Assembly: GCA_046290815.1 (NCBI GenBank)
Contig: JBKBUF010000024.1
Span: 1 to 64,000, forward strand
DNA length: 64,000 nt
Direction of reading: 5' to 3'
Origin: JBKBUF01 sp046290815
Lineage (GTDB): Bacteria > Bacteroidota > Bacteroidia > Cytophagales > Cytophagaceae
A program made the position numbers and the translations under genes. This document shows positions 26,594 to 34,601 of this stretch, piece after piece. How positions within the stretch are numbered: the stretch's first letter is position 1; the number at the start of each line of letters is the position of its first letter. The notes below the pieces were generated by a model, which ran no database searches, was not told the origin of the DNA, and saw only the letters and a program-made list of their open reading frames with translations.

Positions 26594-28869
26594 TCCTGAT
26601 GTCTGTTATGATGAAATTGTGCATCCACTACAGCAATTGCAGCCATGTTGATTATCTCCCGGACTGAACTTCCAAGTTGTAATACATGGACTGGTTTACG
26701 CATGCCCATAAGTATAGGGCCTATGGCTTCTGCGCCACCGATTTCCTGCAAAAGTTTATATGCGATGTTACCGGCTGCAAGATTTGGAAAAATAAATGTG
26801 TTAGCCCCTTCTTCACTTAAAGCACTGAAAGGATAGTTTTCTTTCTGCAGTTTGGTGTCCAAAGCAATATTTGCCTGTATGTCTCCCTCTATAACGATGT
26901 CAGGGAACTTTTCTTTTGCAAGCTTTGTTGCCAATGCTGTTTTTTCCGGTACTTCTCCTTTGCTTGAACCGAAGTTGGAATATGAAAGCATTGCTATTCT
27001 GGGGGTTACATCAAAAAACTTGACCGCATGACTAACTAATCCAACCAATTCAACCAGATCTTTTGCGTCTGGATTTTCATTTACTGTCGTGTCAGCAAGG
27101 AAGTATGTGCCCTTTTTACTGATCATAATGTACATTCCGGCTACTTTATTTACTCCTTCTGCAACTCCAATAACCTGCAATGCAGGTCTTATAGTAGTAG
27201 CATAATCCTTGGTAAGGCCGGATATCAATGCATCGGCCTCTCCGGTTTCTACCATCATTGCTCCGAAAAAATTTCGATCACGCATTAGCTTTACAGCTTC
27301 TGCAGGAGTGATACCTTTCCTTTGTCTCTTTTTATAAAAAAGGTCACCGTAGGTACATTTTTTTGATTTTTCTTCCGAAGGGTTTATTATAGTGCAACCT
27401 TCAAGATCAAGGTTGTATTCTTTAATTAGCTTTCTGATCTTTTCTTTGTTGCCAAGTAAAATCGGAATACCAATTCCTTCATCTATGATCGATTGGGCGG
27501 CCTTTAAGATTTTGTAATGATCGGCTTCTGCAAATACAATTCGCTTTGGATTTTGTCTTGCCCTGCTGAAAATTCTCGACATCAGTTTTTCGTCCAGGCC
27601 TACGCGCTGGAGCAAGCGAACATGGTACTTGTCCCAATCTTCGATTTTTATTTTTGCAATACCGGAGTGAATCGCTGCTTTTGCAACAGCAGGGGAGATG
27701 CTGGTAATTAATCGTGGGTCAAGAGGTTTTGGAATAAGATATTTTTTTCCAAATGAAATTTTTTCGTCTCCGTAAGCCTTGTTGACTATGTCCGGTACTG
27801 GTTCTCGGGCCAATTCGGCTATAGCTGTTACAGCCGCAAGTTTCATGGCTTCGTTTATTTCCGTAGCTCTAACATCTAAAGCGCCTCTGAAAATATAGGG
27901 AAATCCCAACACATTGTTCACCTGGTTAGGATAGTCTGATCTGCCGGTTGCTATAATAGCATCAGGTCTGGCCTGCAATGCAACATTGTAATCTATTTCA
28001 GGGACAGGATTGGCAAGGGCAAAAATGATAGGCTCTTTGGCCATTTTCTTTATCATCTCTGCAGAAAGTATATTACCGGCAGATAATCCGACAAAAACAT
28101 CAGCGCCATTAATAGCATCTTCCAGAGTATGGAGATCACGAGAGGTTGCGAATCCAATGCGGTGTGTATCCAGGTCTTTTCTGTCTTTTCTTAACACCCC
28201 GTTTATGTCAAGCATTACTATATTTTCTGTGCGTGCTCCCAGTGCAACATACAGGTTTGTGCATGCTATTGCAGCTGCTCCTGCACCACTAATGACAAAT
28301 TTTACTTTGTCTATTTTTTTATTTACAATTTCAAGTGCATTTAACAATGCTGCGCTCGAAATAATTGCTGTCCCATGCTGGTCATCATGCATTACAGGAA
28401 TGTTCATCTGTTTGCGAAGCTCATCTTCAATTTCAAAACACTCCGGAGCTTTGATGTCCTCAAGGTTGATTCCACCGAAGGTAGGCTCAAGCGATTTGAT
28501 AATTTTTATAAGTTCTTTCGGATCTTTGCTATCAATCTCTATGTCGAACACATCTATTCCTGCAAATTTTTTGAACAAGACACCCTTGCCTTCCATAACA
28601 GGTTTGGATGCATCAGGACCTATATCTCCCAGACCCAATACGGCAGTGCCATTGGAAATAACAGCTACCAGATTTCCCTTGGTGGTATATTTATAAACGT
28701 TTTCTTTGTCTTCGGCAATTTCTTTGCAGGGTTCTGCAACTCCGGGAGAGTATGCTAAAGCAAGATCCAGTTGGGAGCTCAACATTTTGGTTGGCACCAC
28801 CTCTATCTTGCCCGGCTCGCCAAGCATATGATAGTTTAAGGCATCTTCTTTTCTGATATTTATCGCCAT
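26590..28869 (-). CDS. maeB: NADP-dependent malic enzyme with phosphotransacetylase-like C-terminal domain
   Basis: Decarboxylates malate to pyruvate and yields NADPH. 759 residues, the usual length of MaeB. The N-terminal malic domain (about 1-430) shows LAYSPGVAEPCKEIA, GNGTAV-type turns, FKKFAGIDVFDIE, and the Rossmann stretch FVISGAGAAAIA. The C-terminal 320 residues form a phosphate acetyl/butyryl transferase fold (AGMYIMISKKGTYFLADTTVN, LSYSNFGSSKG), which regulates the enzyme by acetyl-CoA in other bacteria. First gene of the presumed maeB-ruvA-sprA operon. Confidence 0.95.
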   Translation of the reverse strand: MAINIRKEDALNYHMLGEPGKIEVVPTKMLSSQLDLALAYSPGVAEPCKEIAEDKENVYKYTTKGNLVAVISNGTAVLGLGDIGPDASKPVMEGKGVLFKKFAGIDVFDIEIDSKDPKELIKIIKSLEPTFGGINLEDIKAPECFEIEDELRKQMNIPVMHDDQHGTAIISSAALLNALEIVNKKIDKVKFVISGAGAAAIACTNLYVALGARTENIVMLDINGVLRKDRKDLDTHRIGFATSRDLHTLEDAINGADVFVGLSAGNILSAEMIKKMAKEPIIFALANPVPEIDYNVALQARPDAIIATGRSDYPNQVNNVLGFPYIFRGALDVRATEINEAMKLAAVTAIAELAREPVPDIVNKAYGDEKISFGKKYLIPKPLDPRLITSISPAVAKAAIHSGIAKIKIEDWDKYHVRLLQRVGLDEKLMSRIFSRARQNPKRIVFAEADHYKILKAAQSIIDEGIGIPILLGNKEKIRKLIKEYNLDLEGCTIINPSEEKSKKCTYGDLFYKKRQRKGITPAEAVKLMRDRNFFGAMMVETGEADALISGLTKDYATTIRPALQVIGVAEGVNKVAGMYIMISKKGTYFLADTTVNENPDAKDLVELVGLVSHAVKFFDVTPRIAMLSYSNFGSSKGEVPEKTALATKLAKEKFPDIVIEGDIQANIALDTKLQKENYPFSALSEEGANTFIFPNLAAGNIAYKLLQEIGGAEAIGPILMGMRKPVHVLQLGSSVREIINMAAIAVVDAQFHHNRHQE

Positions 28870-28934
28870 ATTTTGATCTGTCCGGATAGAAGCTTTTAAG
28901 TTGTTAGAGCCTGAGTTTTTGGTTATGTAAAGAG

Positions 28935-28942
28935 CAAAAATA
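28935..28942 (-). promoter_or_regulatory. Candidate -7 box of the maeB-ruvA-sprA promoter
   Basis: TATTTTTG (minus strand, 28942 to 28935) exactly matches TAnnTTTG and lies about 65 nt before the maeB start. No good TTG lies at the -33 distance. Confidence 0.4.
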
Positions 28943-28989
28943 GTTATTTATATCACCATTTAAAACTGTATTATGAAGGCAAATAAAAA

Positions 28990-29010
28990 GAGGTTATTGT
29001 AAGTAACCTC
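28990..29010 (-). terminator. Hairpin terminator after the small lipoprotein gene
   Basis: GAGGTTA (28990-28996) pairs with TAACCTC (29004-29010). Read on the minus strand it is followed by CTTTTTATTTG. It lies 30 nt past the end of the broken lipoprotein frame and separates it from maeB. Confidence 0.65.
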
Positions 29011-29040
29011 CCTGATATTTTTTAAGATTTATGGTTATTA

Positions 29041-29265
29041 TTAATCTTTATTCTTTGAGACATTATATGTTGTTAAAAATTTACATTGACTGAAATCGTC
29101 GCACCCAAACCAGGAACCCTGAAATTTTGCCTATATCGCATTGGTTGTATTGACATTATTGTTGTTTGTATTAGCTGGCTGAGGGTCTTTATTCTTGTTT
29201 TTGCAAGAAGAAAATATTATTAATGGAGATATTGCAGATAATGAAAAATACTTTAGTCTTCTCAT
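29041..29265 (-). pseudogene. Small lipoprotein gene with an in-frame TAG
   Basis: From the ATG at 29265 the frame encodes a lipoprotein signal, KYFSLSAISPLIIFSSC (lipobox Cys21), then KNKNKDPQPANTNNNN, and meets TAG at 29133-29131 after 44 residues. The same frame then stays open for 29 codons (AKFQGSWFGCDDFSQCKFL...) to TAA at 29041, just before a terminator hairpin. A promoter-like TATCTTTG lies at 29292-29285. Signal, body and terminator line up as one 74-codon gene, so a nonsense mutation is the simplest reading. Alternatively the 44-residue form is the real product. Function unknown. Confidence 0.5.
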
Positions 29266-29284
29266 AAAAAATTATAGGAAAAGA

Positions 29285-29292
29285 CAAAGATA
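29285..29292 (-). promoter_or_regulatory. -7 box for the small lipoprotein gene
   Basis: TATCTTTG on the minus strand exactly matches TAnnTTTG, 19 nt before the ATG at 29265. No TTG is seen at the proper distance upstream. Confidence 0.45.
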
Positions 29293-29338
29293 ATAAATGA
29301 TTTGTACTTGGATAAGTATTACGACGAAATAGCAGAAA

Positions 29339-30751
29339 TTAACCTATAAGTAATTTCTGTCCAACCTTTAGTTCATTGGTTTTCAGGTTGTTGAGCTTTT
29401 TAATGGTTTCAATGCTTACATTCTCATATTTTCTGGCAATGGAATATAGGGTATCGCCTGGCTGAACGTAATAAACCTTGGGAGTGGTCTCAGCTTTCGG
29501 TTTGGAAGCAGAGGCTAAATTCACTTGGCTCTGGCTGGAAGAAGAAGTCTTTCCTGTTTTGATTACCAGTTTTTGTCCCTTTTGAATATTAGAAGTTTTA
29601 AGATTGTTCCATTTCTTAATATCATTGACGGAAACATTGTATTTGCTTGCAATTTTTGATAATACTTCCCCGCTTTTCACAACATGAAAAGTGGTTTTGG
29701 TACTCTGAGAAGATACCGATTTGGAAGATGAATTAAACCTGGTGTTATCTGCAAATAATGGTTCGGGCTCAATACTGAATCGCCTGTTGCAGTTGTCGAG
29801 GATTTCAATTCTGTTTACTGCAAAATATTCAGACTTTTCATAAGGAATTCGAACCGGATAATTGTAGTTGTCCGGCAAATAACTTCTTTTTAAAGCAGGA
29901 TTTAATTTAATAAAATCTTCTTTACATATATCCAGTTGCTCACAAAGTATATCAATGTTGAGATAATCCGCCACCATTATCGTGTCAAATCTGATCGGAT
30001 ATTCCAGAGAATCAGCAATGATATTATGATCCTCAAGGTGATTCATTACATATGTCAATGCTACAAATTGAGGAACATAACCACGGGTTTCCTGAGGAAG
30101 ATAATCGTAAATTTGCCAGAAAGTCTCTTTGTATCCGGATTTTCTTATAGCTTTTCTCACATTACCGGGACCGCAGTTATAAGAGGCTAAAGCAAGCTCC
30201 CAATCATTGAAGATGTTATAGAGGTCTTTCAAATATCTGCATGCAGCTTCGGTAGATTTATATGGGTCCAGCCTTTCGTCAATGTAAGAGTCCTGATTCA
30301 GTTTGTATATTTTGCCTGTACTGGGCATAAATTGCCAAAGGCCTGCTGCACCTGCTTTAGAAAGGGCTTTTGGGTTTAGTCCGGATTCTACTATTGCAAG
30401 GTATTTCAATTCATCTGGCATTTCATGCTTTTTGAAGGCTTCTTCAAAGATCGGGAAATATACATTCCTTCTTCTTTCCATTACCTTAGCATATCTTCTG
30501 TTTCTGACTGTGAAATAGTCGATAAAACCACGGGTTTTTTTATTAAACGTAAGCTTGACAGATTTTTCCAGAGATTTTAATCTTTGTGCTATCACGTCAT
30601 CTTCCACCTGAGGAATAATCTCTTCGGAAACAGGTTCTACTTGCAAGGAATCCACCATCTCTAACTCCTGAGCAGGTGCAGAGCTTATCATCCAAACCGT
30701 AATGCAAATAAATCCTGTTAGGATTTTGTGATTGAAATTCATCATTAGCAT
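29339..30751 (-). CDS. mltD: Membrane-bound lytic murein transglycosylase D-like with two LysM domains
   Basis: 470 residues: signal peptide (ending SSAPA-Q, near 27), an SLT lysozyme-like domain (about 95-230) and two C-terminal LysM repeats (about 355-400 and 425-470, each ending in a KVGQKL/QKGQKL-type turn). The catalytic Glu122 is in YLAIVESGLNPKALSK; GAAGLWQFMPSTGK and LALASYNCGPGNV are further SLT signatures. It cleaves the MurNAc-GlcNAc bond of peptidoglycan with anhydro-ring formation. gatA lies 8 nt upstream, so the two may be cotranscribed. The MltD label is by architecture. Confidence 0.9.
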   Translation of the reverse strand: MLMMNFNHKILTGFICITVWMISSAPAQELEMVDSLQVEPVSEEIIPQVEDDVIAQRLKSLEKSVKLTFNKKTRGFIDYFTVRNRRYAKVMERRRNVYFPIFEEAFKKHEMPDELKYLAIVESGLNPKALSKAGAAGLWQFMPSTGKIYKLNQDSYIDERLDPYKSTEAACRYLKDLYNIFNDWELALASYNCGPGNVRKAIRKSGYKETFWQIYDYLPQETRGYVPQFVALTYVMNHLEDHNIIADSLEYPIRFDTIMVADYLNIDILCEQLDICKEDFIKLNPALKRSYLPDNYNYPVRIPYEKSEYFAVNRIEILDNCNRRFSIEPEPLFADNTRFNSSSKSVSSQSTKTTFHVVKSGEVLSKIASKYNVSVNDIKKWNNLKTSNIQKGQKLVIKTGKTSSSSQSQVNLASASKPKAETTPKVYYVQPGDTLYSIARKYENVSIETIKKLNNLKTNELKVGQKLLIG

Positions 30752-30759
30752 AATTTCCC

Positions 30760-32184
30760 TTAATTAAGGTTTGCCAGGTATTTGGAGAACGCTAAAAGCT
30801 GTTCTTCACCAAAAGACTTAGTCATTACCTGCAAACCAATTGGTAACCCTTCTTTATCATGACCATTAGGGATAGAAATTGCCGGTATACCCGACAAATT
30901 TGCCTGTACTGTAAACAGGTCCGCAAGATACATAGAAAGAGGATCTTCAGTTTTTTCTCCTATTTTAAACGCTGTTGTAGGAGTGGTTGGTATAACCAGA
31001 AAATCCACTTCCGAAAGTATTTTTTCGGTTTCTTCCTTAATAAGTCTTCTTACCTTTTGCGCTTTGGTATAGTATGCATCATAATAACCTGCACTAAGCA
31101 CAAAAGTTCCGAGCATGATTCTCCTTTGTACTTCCTTTCCGAATCCTTCAGATCTGGTTAGCTTGTACATGCTTTGGAGATCAGTGGCTTTGGGACTTCT
31201 ATAGCCATATTTTACGCCATCGAATCGTGAAAGGTTGGAGCTTGCCTCTGCAGTGGTTAAAATGTAATAGGTAGGTAATATGTATTCTAATAACGGGAAT
31301 TCAACAGGTTTGACCTCATGCCCTTCTTTTTTAAGCTTTTCCAATGATTTTTTTGTAGCCTCACGTATTTCTGCATTCACTCCTTCACTTTCCACCGAAT
31401 CTTTAAGATAACCTATTCTTACTTTGCCGCTGAAATTTAATTTTTGAGAATAAGCTGCAACTGGTAAAGAAGATACTGTACTGTCAAAATTGTCTTGCCC
31501 TGCAACTATTTCAAGAAGTATGGCAATGTCTTCAACAGACCTGGTGATAATACCTATTGTATCAAAAGAAGAAGAGTATGCAATAAGACCATATCTTGAA
31601 ATTCTGGAATATGTAGGTTTCAATCCATAAATACCACAAAAAGCCGCAGGTTGTCTGACAGAGCCACCGGTGTCAGATCCTAGAGAGGTAAGACATAAAT
31701 CAGCTTGAACAGCTACTGCAGATCCTCCTGAGGAGCCACCTGGCACTCTTTTATTGTCTGCATCGTTTAGGCTCGGTCCGAAGGCGGAATTTTCATTGGA
31801 AGAACCCATTGCAAATTCATCACAATTTTGTCTGCCGATGATAATGGCATCTTCTTCTAAGATCCGCTGGATGGCAGTACCACTGAATTGTGATCTGAAA
31901 GTGTCAAGAATTTTACTTGAAGCTTGTAATCCATGGTCTTTGTGACATAGAACATCTTTAAGACCTATTACCATCCCTGCAAGTTTACCAGCTGTACCGG
32001 TTTTCAGTTTTTCATCCACTTCATCAGCTTTTTTCAAAGCCTCTTCCTGGTATACTTCCAGGAAAGCATTGAGATGTTTTTTCTTGCTGATATTTTGAAG
32101 GTAATACTCGGTAAGCTGCCTGCAAGTCACAGCACCTTTTTTAAGATCTTCTCTAACTTCAAGTAATGAATTATATCTTTTCAC
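30760..32184 (-). CDS. gatA: Aspartyl/glutamyl-tRNA amidotransferase subunit A
   Basis: 474 residues. The amidase Ser-cisSer-Lys triad is present: Lys76 in VIGLKDVLC, one Ser in PGGSSGGSAVAV and one in GSDTGGSVRQPAAF. Full length and the C-terminal ISIPNGHDKEGLPIGLQVM segment fit GatA rather than a general amidase. With GatB and GatC (not in this window) it converts Glu-tRNA(Gln) or Asp-tRNA(Asn) by releasing ammonia from glutamine. It is followed by the mltD-like gene after 8 nt. Confidence 0.94.
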   Translation of the reverse strand: MKRYNSLLEVREDLKKGAVTCRQLTEYYLQNISKKKHLNAFLEVYQEEALKKADEVDEKLKTGTAGKLAGMVIGLKDVLCHKDHGLQASSKILDTFRSQFSGTAIQRILEEDAIIIGRQNCDEFAMGSSNENSAFGPSLNDADNKRVPGGSSGGSAVAVQADLCLTSLGSDTGGSVRQPAAFCGIYGLKPTYSRISRYGLIAYSSSFDTIGIITRSVEDIAILLEIVAGQDNFDSTVSSLPVAAYSQKLNFSGKVRIGYLKDSVESEGVNAEIREATKKSLEKLKKEGHEVKPVEFPLLEYILPTYYILTTAEASSNLSRFDGVKYGYRSPKATDLQSMYKLTRSEGFGKEVQRRIMLGTFVLSAGYYDAYYTKAQKVRRLIKEETEKILSEVDFLVIPTTPTTAFKIGEKTEDPLSMYLADLFTVQANLSGIPAISIPNGHDKEGLPIGLQVMTKSFGEEQLLAFSKYLANLN

Positions 32185-32194
32185 GGGTTCTAAA

Positions 32195-32221
32195 AATGTT
32201 AAAACCGGATGGTTCGTCCGG
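32195..32221 (-). terminator. Terminator after tatA
   Basis: CCGGA (32205-32209) pairs with TCCGG (32217-32221) around a 7-nt loop. On the minus strand it is followed by a T-rich stretch (TTTTAACATTTTT). Confidence 0.65.
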
Positions 32222-32264
32222 CTTTTATTTAAAATTTTAAACTACACTTCAGAAGGGGCAAAGA

Positions 32265-32468
32265 TTATTTTTTTTCCTCTTTTATTCCTTCTTCAAGTTC
32301 ATTTTTTATTTCTTTACTGGCATCCTTAAATTCTCTGATACCTCTTCCCAGACCTCTTGCAAGTTCAGGTATCTTCTTTGCGCCAAATAATAATAACACC
32401 ACCATAAGGATAAGAAATACTTCCCATCCGCCAAGGCCTTGCAGGAATAACATGATTGAATTTATCAT
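32265..32468 (-). CDS. tatA: Sec-independent protein translocase TatA/E
   Basis: 67 residues: one N-terminal transmembrane helix (about 12-29, GWEVFLILMVVLLLFGAKKIPEL). It is followed by the amphipathic helix hinge FGAKKIPELARGLGRGI and a charged tail. This is the classic TatA layout, forming the twin-arginine pathway pore with TatC. tatC is not seen here. It is cut off from gatA by a terminator hairpin. Confidence 0.93.
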   Translation of the reverse strand: MINSIMLFLQGLGGWEVFLILMVVLLLFGAKKIPELARGLGRGIREFKDASKEIKNELEEGIKEEKK

Positions 32469-32587
32469 AACTTTAAAATGAAATTTTCAGAATTTTTACG
32501 ATGTGTAAAGATATACAATTAAGTCGGAGGCTACAAGCTACCTGAAGTAATTAAACACATTTGCTGATTAGAAAATTCAATGTTTAA

Positions 32588-33871
32588 CTATTTAATAAAC
32601 AGCCATTTTTCAGGGTCCAATTTTTCGTTGTTTTTCCAAACCTGAAACTGTAATTCACTCACATCATTTTTGTCTGTATAAACTGTTCCTATCGGATCTT
32701 TTGCCTTTACTTCCTGCCCGGTTTTTACTAAGGTTGTCTTAAGTTTGGCATAAACTGTGAAATATTCGCCATGTTGTATCATTACGACATAATTCATTCC
32801 CGGAACCTCAGCTACAGTTATTACCTTTCCATCAAATACTGATCTTACGGGCTCATTTTTTAATGTTAAAATATCTACACCAAGGTTCTCCACAATAACC
32901 CCTTTTAGGACAGGGTGGGGCTGTTTTCCGAATCGGTGAGAAATATTTCCGTGGACGACCGGCCAGGGCAATTTTGACATATTTCCTGCGAAAGAATTAG
33001 ATAGTTTTTCAGCCTCGGGAGTAAGTGTCGGAATTTTTACCGTCGTAGTTGTTACAGTATTGTCCTTATTGGGTTTCCTGCCTGCTTTTTCCTCGGCTTC
33101 TTTGGCTAATCTTGCTGCTTCACGCGCGGCTTTTGCTTTTTCCTCCCTTATCAGATCAGTGATAAGTTTTTCAAGTTTTTTAACCGCTTTTTTACTGTCT
33201 TCTAGTTCTTTCTTAAGCTCTTTCTCTCTGTCTGTCAGTTGTTTTACTACCTCGTCCTGTTGTTTTTTCAGGTCCTGCAGGTTTTTAGCCTCTTCTGATT
33301 TAGCCATCACCAATAGTGTTTTTTGCTCTCTTTTCATATAGAGCCTTTCCCTTTCTCTGGCAAGGGAAATTTTTACTTTCTCAATTTGTTCTACCTGGTT
33401 TTTTCTGGCAGATGAGTATTGCTGGAAGTATTTTACTCTCCTTACCAGTTGATTGAAATTTTGAGAGGCAAATATGAATGTTAGTTTTTCCTGTCTGGTA
33501 CTGAATTTTGAAGCAGCATAAATCATTTCCGCATATTCCTTTTTCAGGAATTCCATATCAGCTTCCAGGGCGAAAATAAATTCTTCTGTTTCACGAATTT
33601 CTTTATCCAGCAATTCTATCTCACCGGAAATAGAATTAATAAGGGCATGTCTTGCATTGATTTGTTGCTTTAGAGCGGAGAGTTGACCCAGGGTGGCATC
33701 CTTTTGACTTCTGGTTTCCTCCAGGATTTTATGTGCTTCAGCAATTTTTTTCAGGTTTTCCTCTTTTTGCTTTATCAATTGCGATTTGTTGGTTTGCGCA
33801 AATGCAGAAAAAGAGAATATTAAAAAAGTGAAAATTAGGAAATTAACGGTTTTCAAACCTTTTGGGGACAT
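32588..33871 (-). CDS. EnvC-like murein hydrolase activator with degenerate LytM domain
   Basis: From ATG 33871 (MSPKGLKTVNFLIFTFL) the product has 427 residues with a signal peptide (cleaved near SAFA-Q). A long coiled coil follows (about 30-270, rich in Glu/Lys/Gln, with YAEMIYAASKF and FIFASQNFNQLVRRVKY typical of EnvC). Then come a Lys/Ala-rich linker and a C-terminal LytM/M23 domain (about 305-427). The M23 zinc ligands are missing: the usual H-x-x-x-D reads NLGVD and the HxH site reads IQHGEYFTVYAK. This points to an activator of amidases rather than an enzyme. A farther upstream ATG at 33952 is less likely because it would bury the signal. It overlaps DUF4292 by 29 nt. Confidence 0.87.
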   Translation of the reverse strand: MSPKGLKTVNFLIFTFLIFSFSAFAQTNKSQLIKQKEENLKKIAEAHKILEETRSQKDATLGQLSALKQQINARHALINSISGEIELLDKEIRETEEFIFALEADMEFLKKEYAEMIYAASKFSTRQEKLTFIFASQNFNQLVRRVKYFQQYSSARKNQVEQIEKVKISLARERERLYMKREQKTLLVMAKSEEAKNLQDLKKQQDEVVKQLTDREKELKKELEDSKKAVKKLEKLITDLIREEKAKAAREAARLAKEAEEKAGRKPNKDNTVTTTTVKIPTLTPEAEKLSNSFAGNMSKLPWPVVHGNISHRFGKQPHPVLKGVIVENLGVDILTLKNEPVRSVFDGKVITVAEVPGMNYVVMIQHGEYFTVYAKLKTTLVKTGQEVKAKDPIGTVYTDKNDVSELQFQVWKNNEKLDPEKWLFIK

Positions 33872-34601
33872 TAAAAGGGAAATTAACCTGTTTATCAGTA
33901 AATTCGGCTTTGTTAAATGATATATTGATGTTTGTAGTCTTTGACTTGTCACCGTCCCGGAATTTTATCGTAATCTGATTGCTAAACGGAAAATTATAAT
34001 TATCCTGTTGTGCAAAGTTATCATATTTTACGATCATATTGTTATTGGTATTTAAATCTCTCATTTCCAGCTTGCCTAAATTCATGGTTTTTATCAGAAT
34101 AAAATTGCCGGCTTTAATATTTTCTCGCGATTGATTTAGCAGGAAAAAAGAAGAATCAGACTTTTGATATTTTTCATTAAGATTTTGTTCAAAAGGCATA
34201 TTTCCTATTATCACCGACTGAAGTAAGGGTAAGGAAAGTGGAATGCTTAACTGTTTGCTTATATAGGAAAGGTCATACGCAGAGTATCGGTTGTTAATCC
34301 GATCCACAATAAAGACAGAATCATTGGTAATTATGCATCGGGAAGCTTCAATTCCAAGTAGAGGGAAAACTGACAGCCATATAATGCTGTCTTTTTTCAT
34401 TCTGATGTTTACAGTGAAATGATAATCGTTGTCTTCGTCTTTGTAGTCAACTTTGGTTTTGGCAGTAAAATAATTGAAATCTATTCGCTGAATTTTCGCT
34501 TGCTGGATGTCTTCATCGGTAGCGGAAACAGCAGCAGGTTTTGTTTTGCAGGAAGAAATAACAATGCCAGCAAGTAATAGCAAATATACCGCCTTATTCA
34601 T
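33843..34601 (-). CDS. DUF4292 lipoprotein
   Basis: 252 residues with lipoprotein signal LLLLAGIVISSC (lipobox Cys18). The body is beta-rich and resembles LolA/LolB-type folds (FTVNIRMKKDSIIWLSVFPLLGIEASR), as described for DUF4292. It sits between a TPR lipoprotein (8-nt overlap) and the EnvC-like gene (29-nt overlap), a gene order that recurs in Bacteroidota. A role in the envelope, perhaps carrying lipid or lipoprotein, is inferred from fold and position. Confidence 0.82.
   Translation of the reverse strand: MNKAVYLLLLAGIVISSCKTKPAAVSATDEDIQQAKIQRIDFNYFTAKTKVDYKDEDNDYHFTVNIRMKKDSIIWLSVFPLLGIEASRCIITNDSVFIVDRINNRYSAYDLSYISKQLSIPLSLPLLQSVIIGNMPFEQNLNEKYQKSDSSFFLLNQSRENIKAGNFILIKTMNLGKLEMRDLNTNNNMIVKYDNFAQQDNYNFPFSNQITIKFRDGDKSKTTNINISFNKAEFTDKQVNFPFNVPKRFENR

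Noticed and set aside
28010..28696. A 228-codon plus-strand frame opposite maeB
   Set aside because: Antisense shadow of a well-supported malic enzyme gene.
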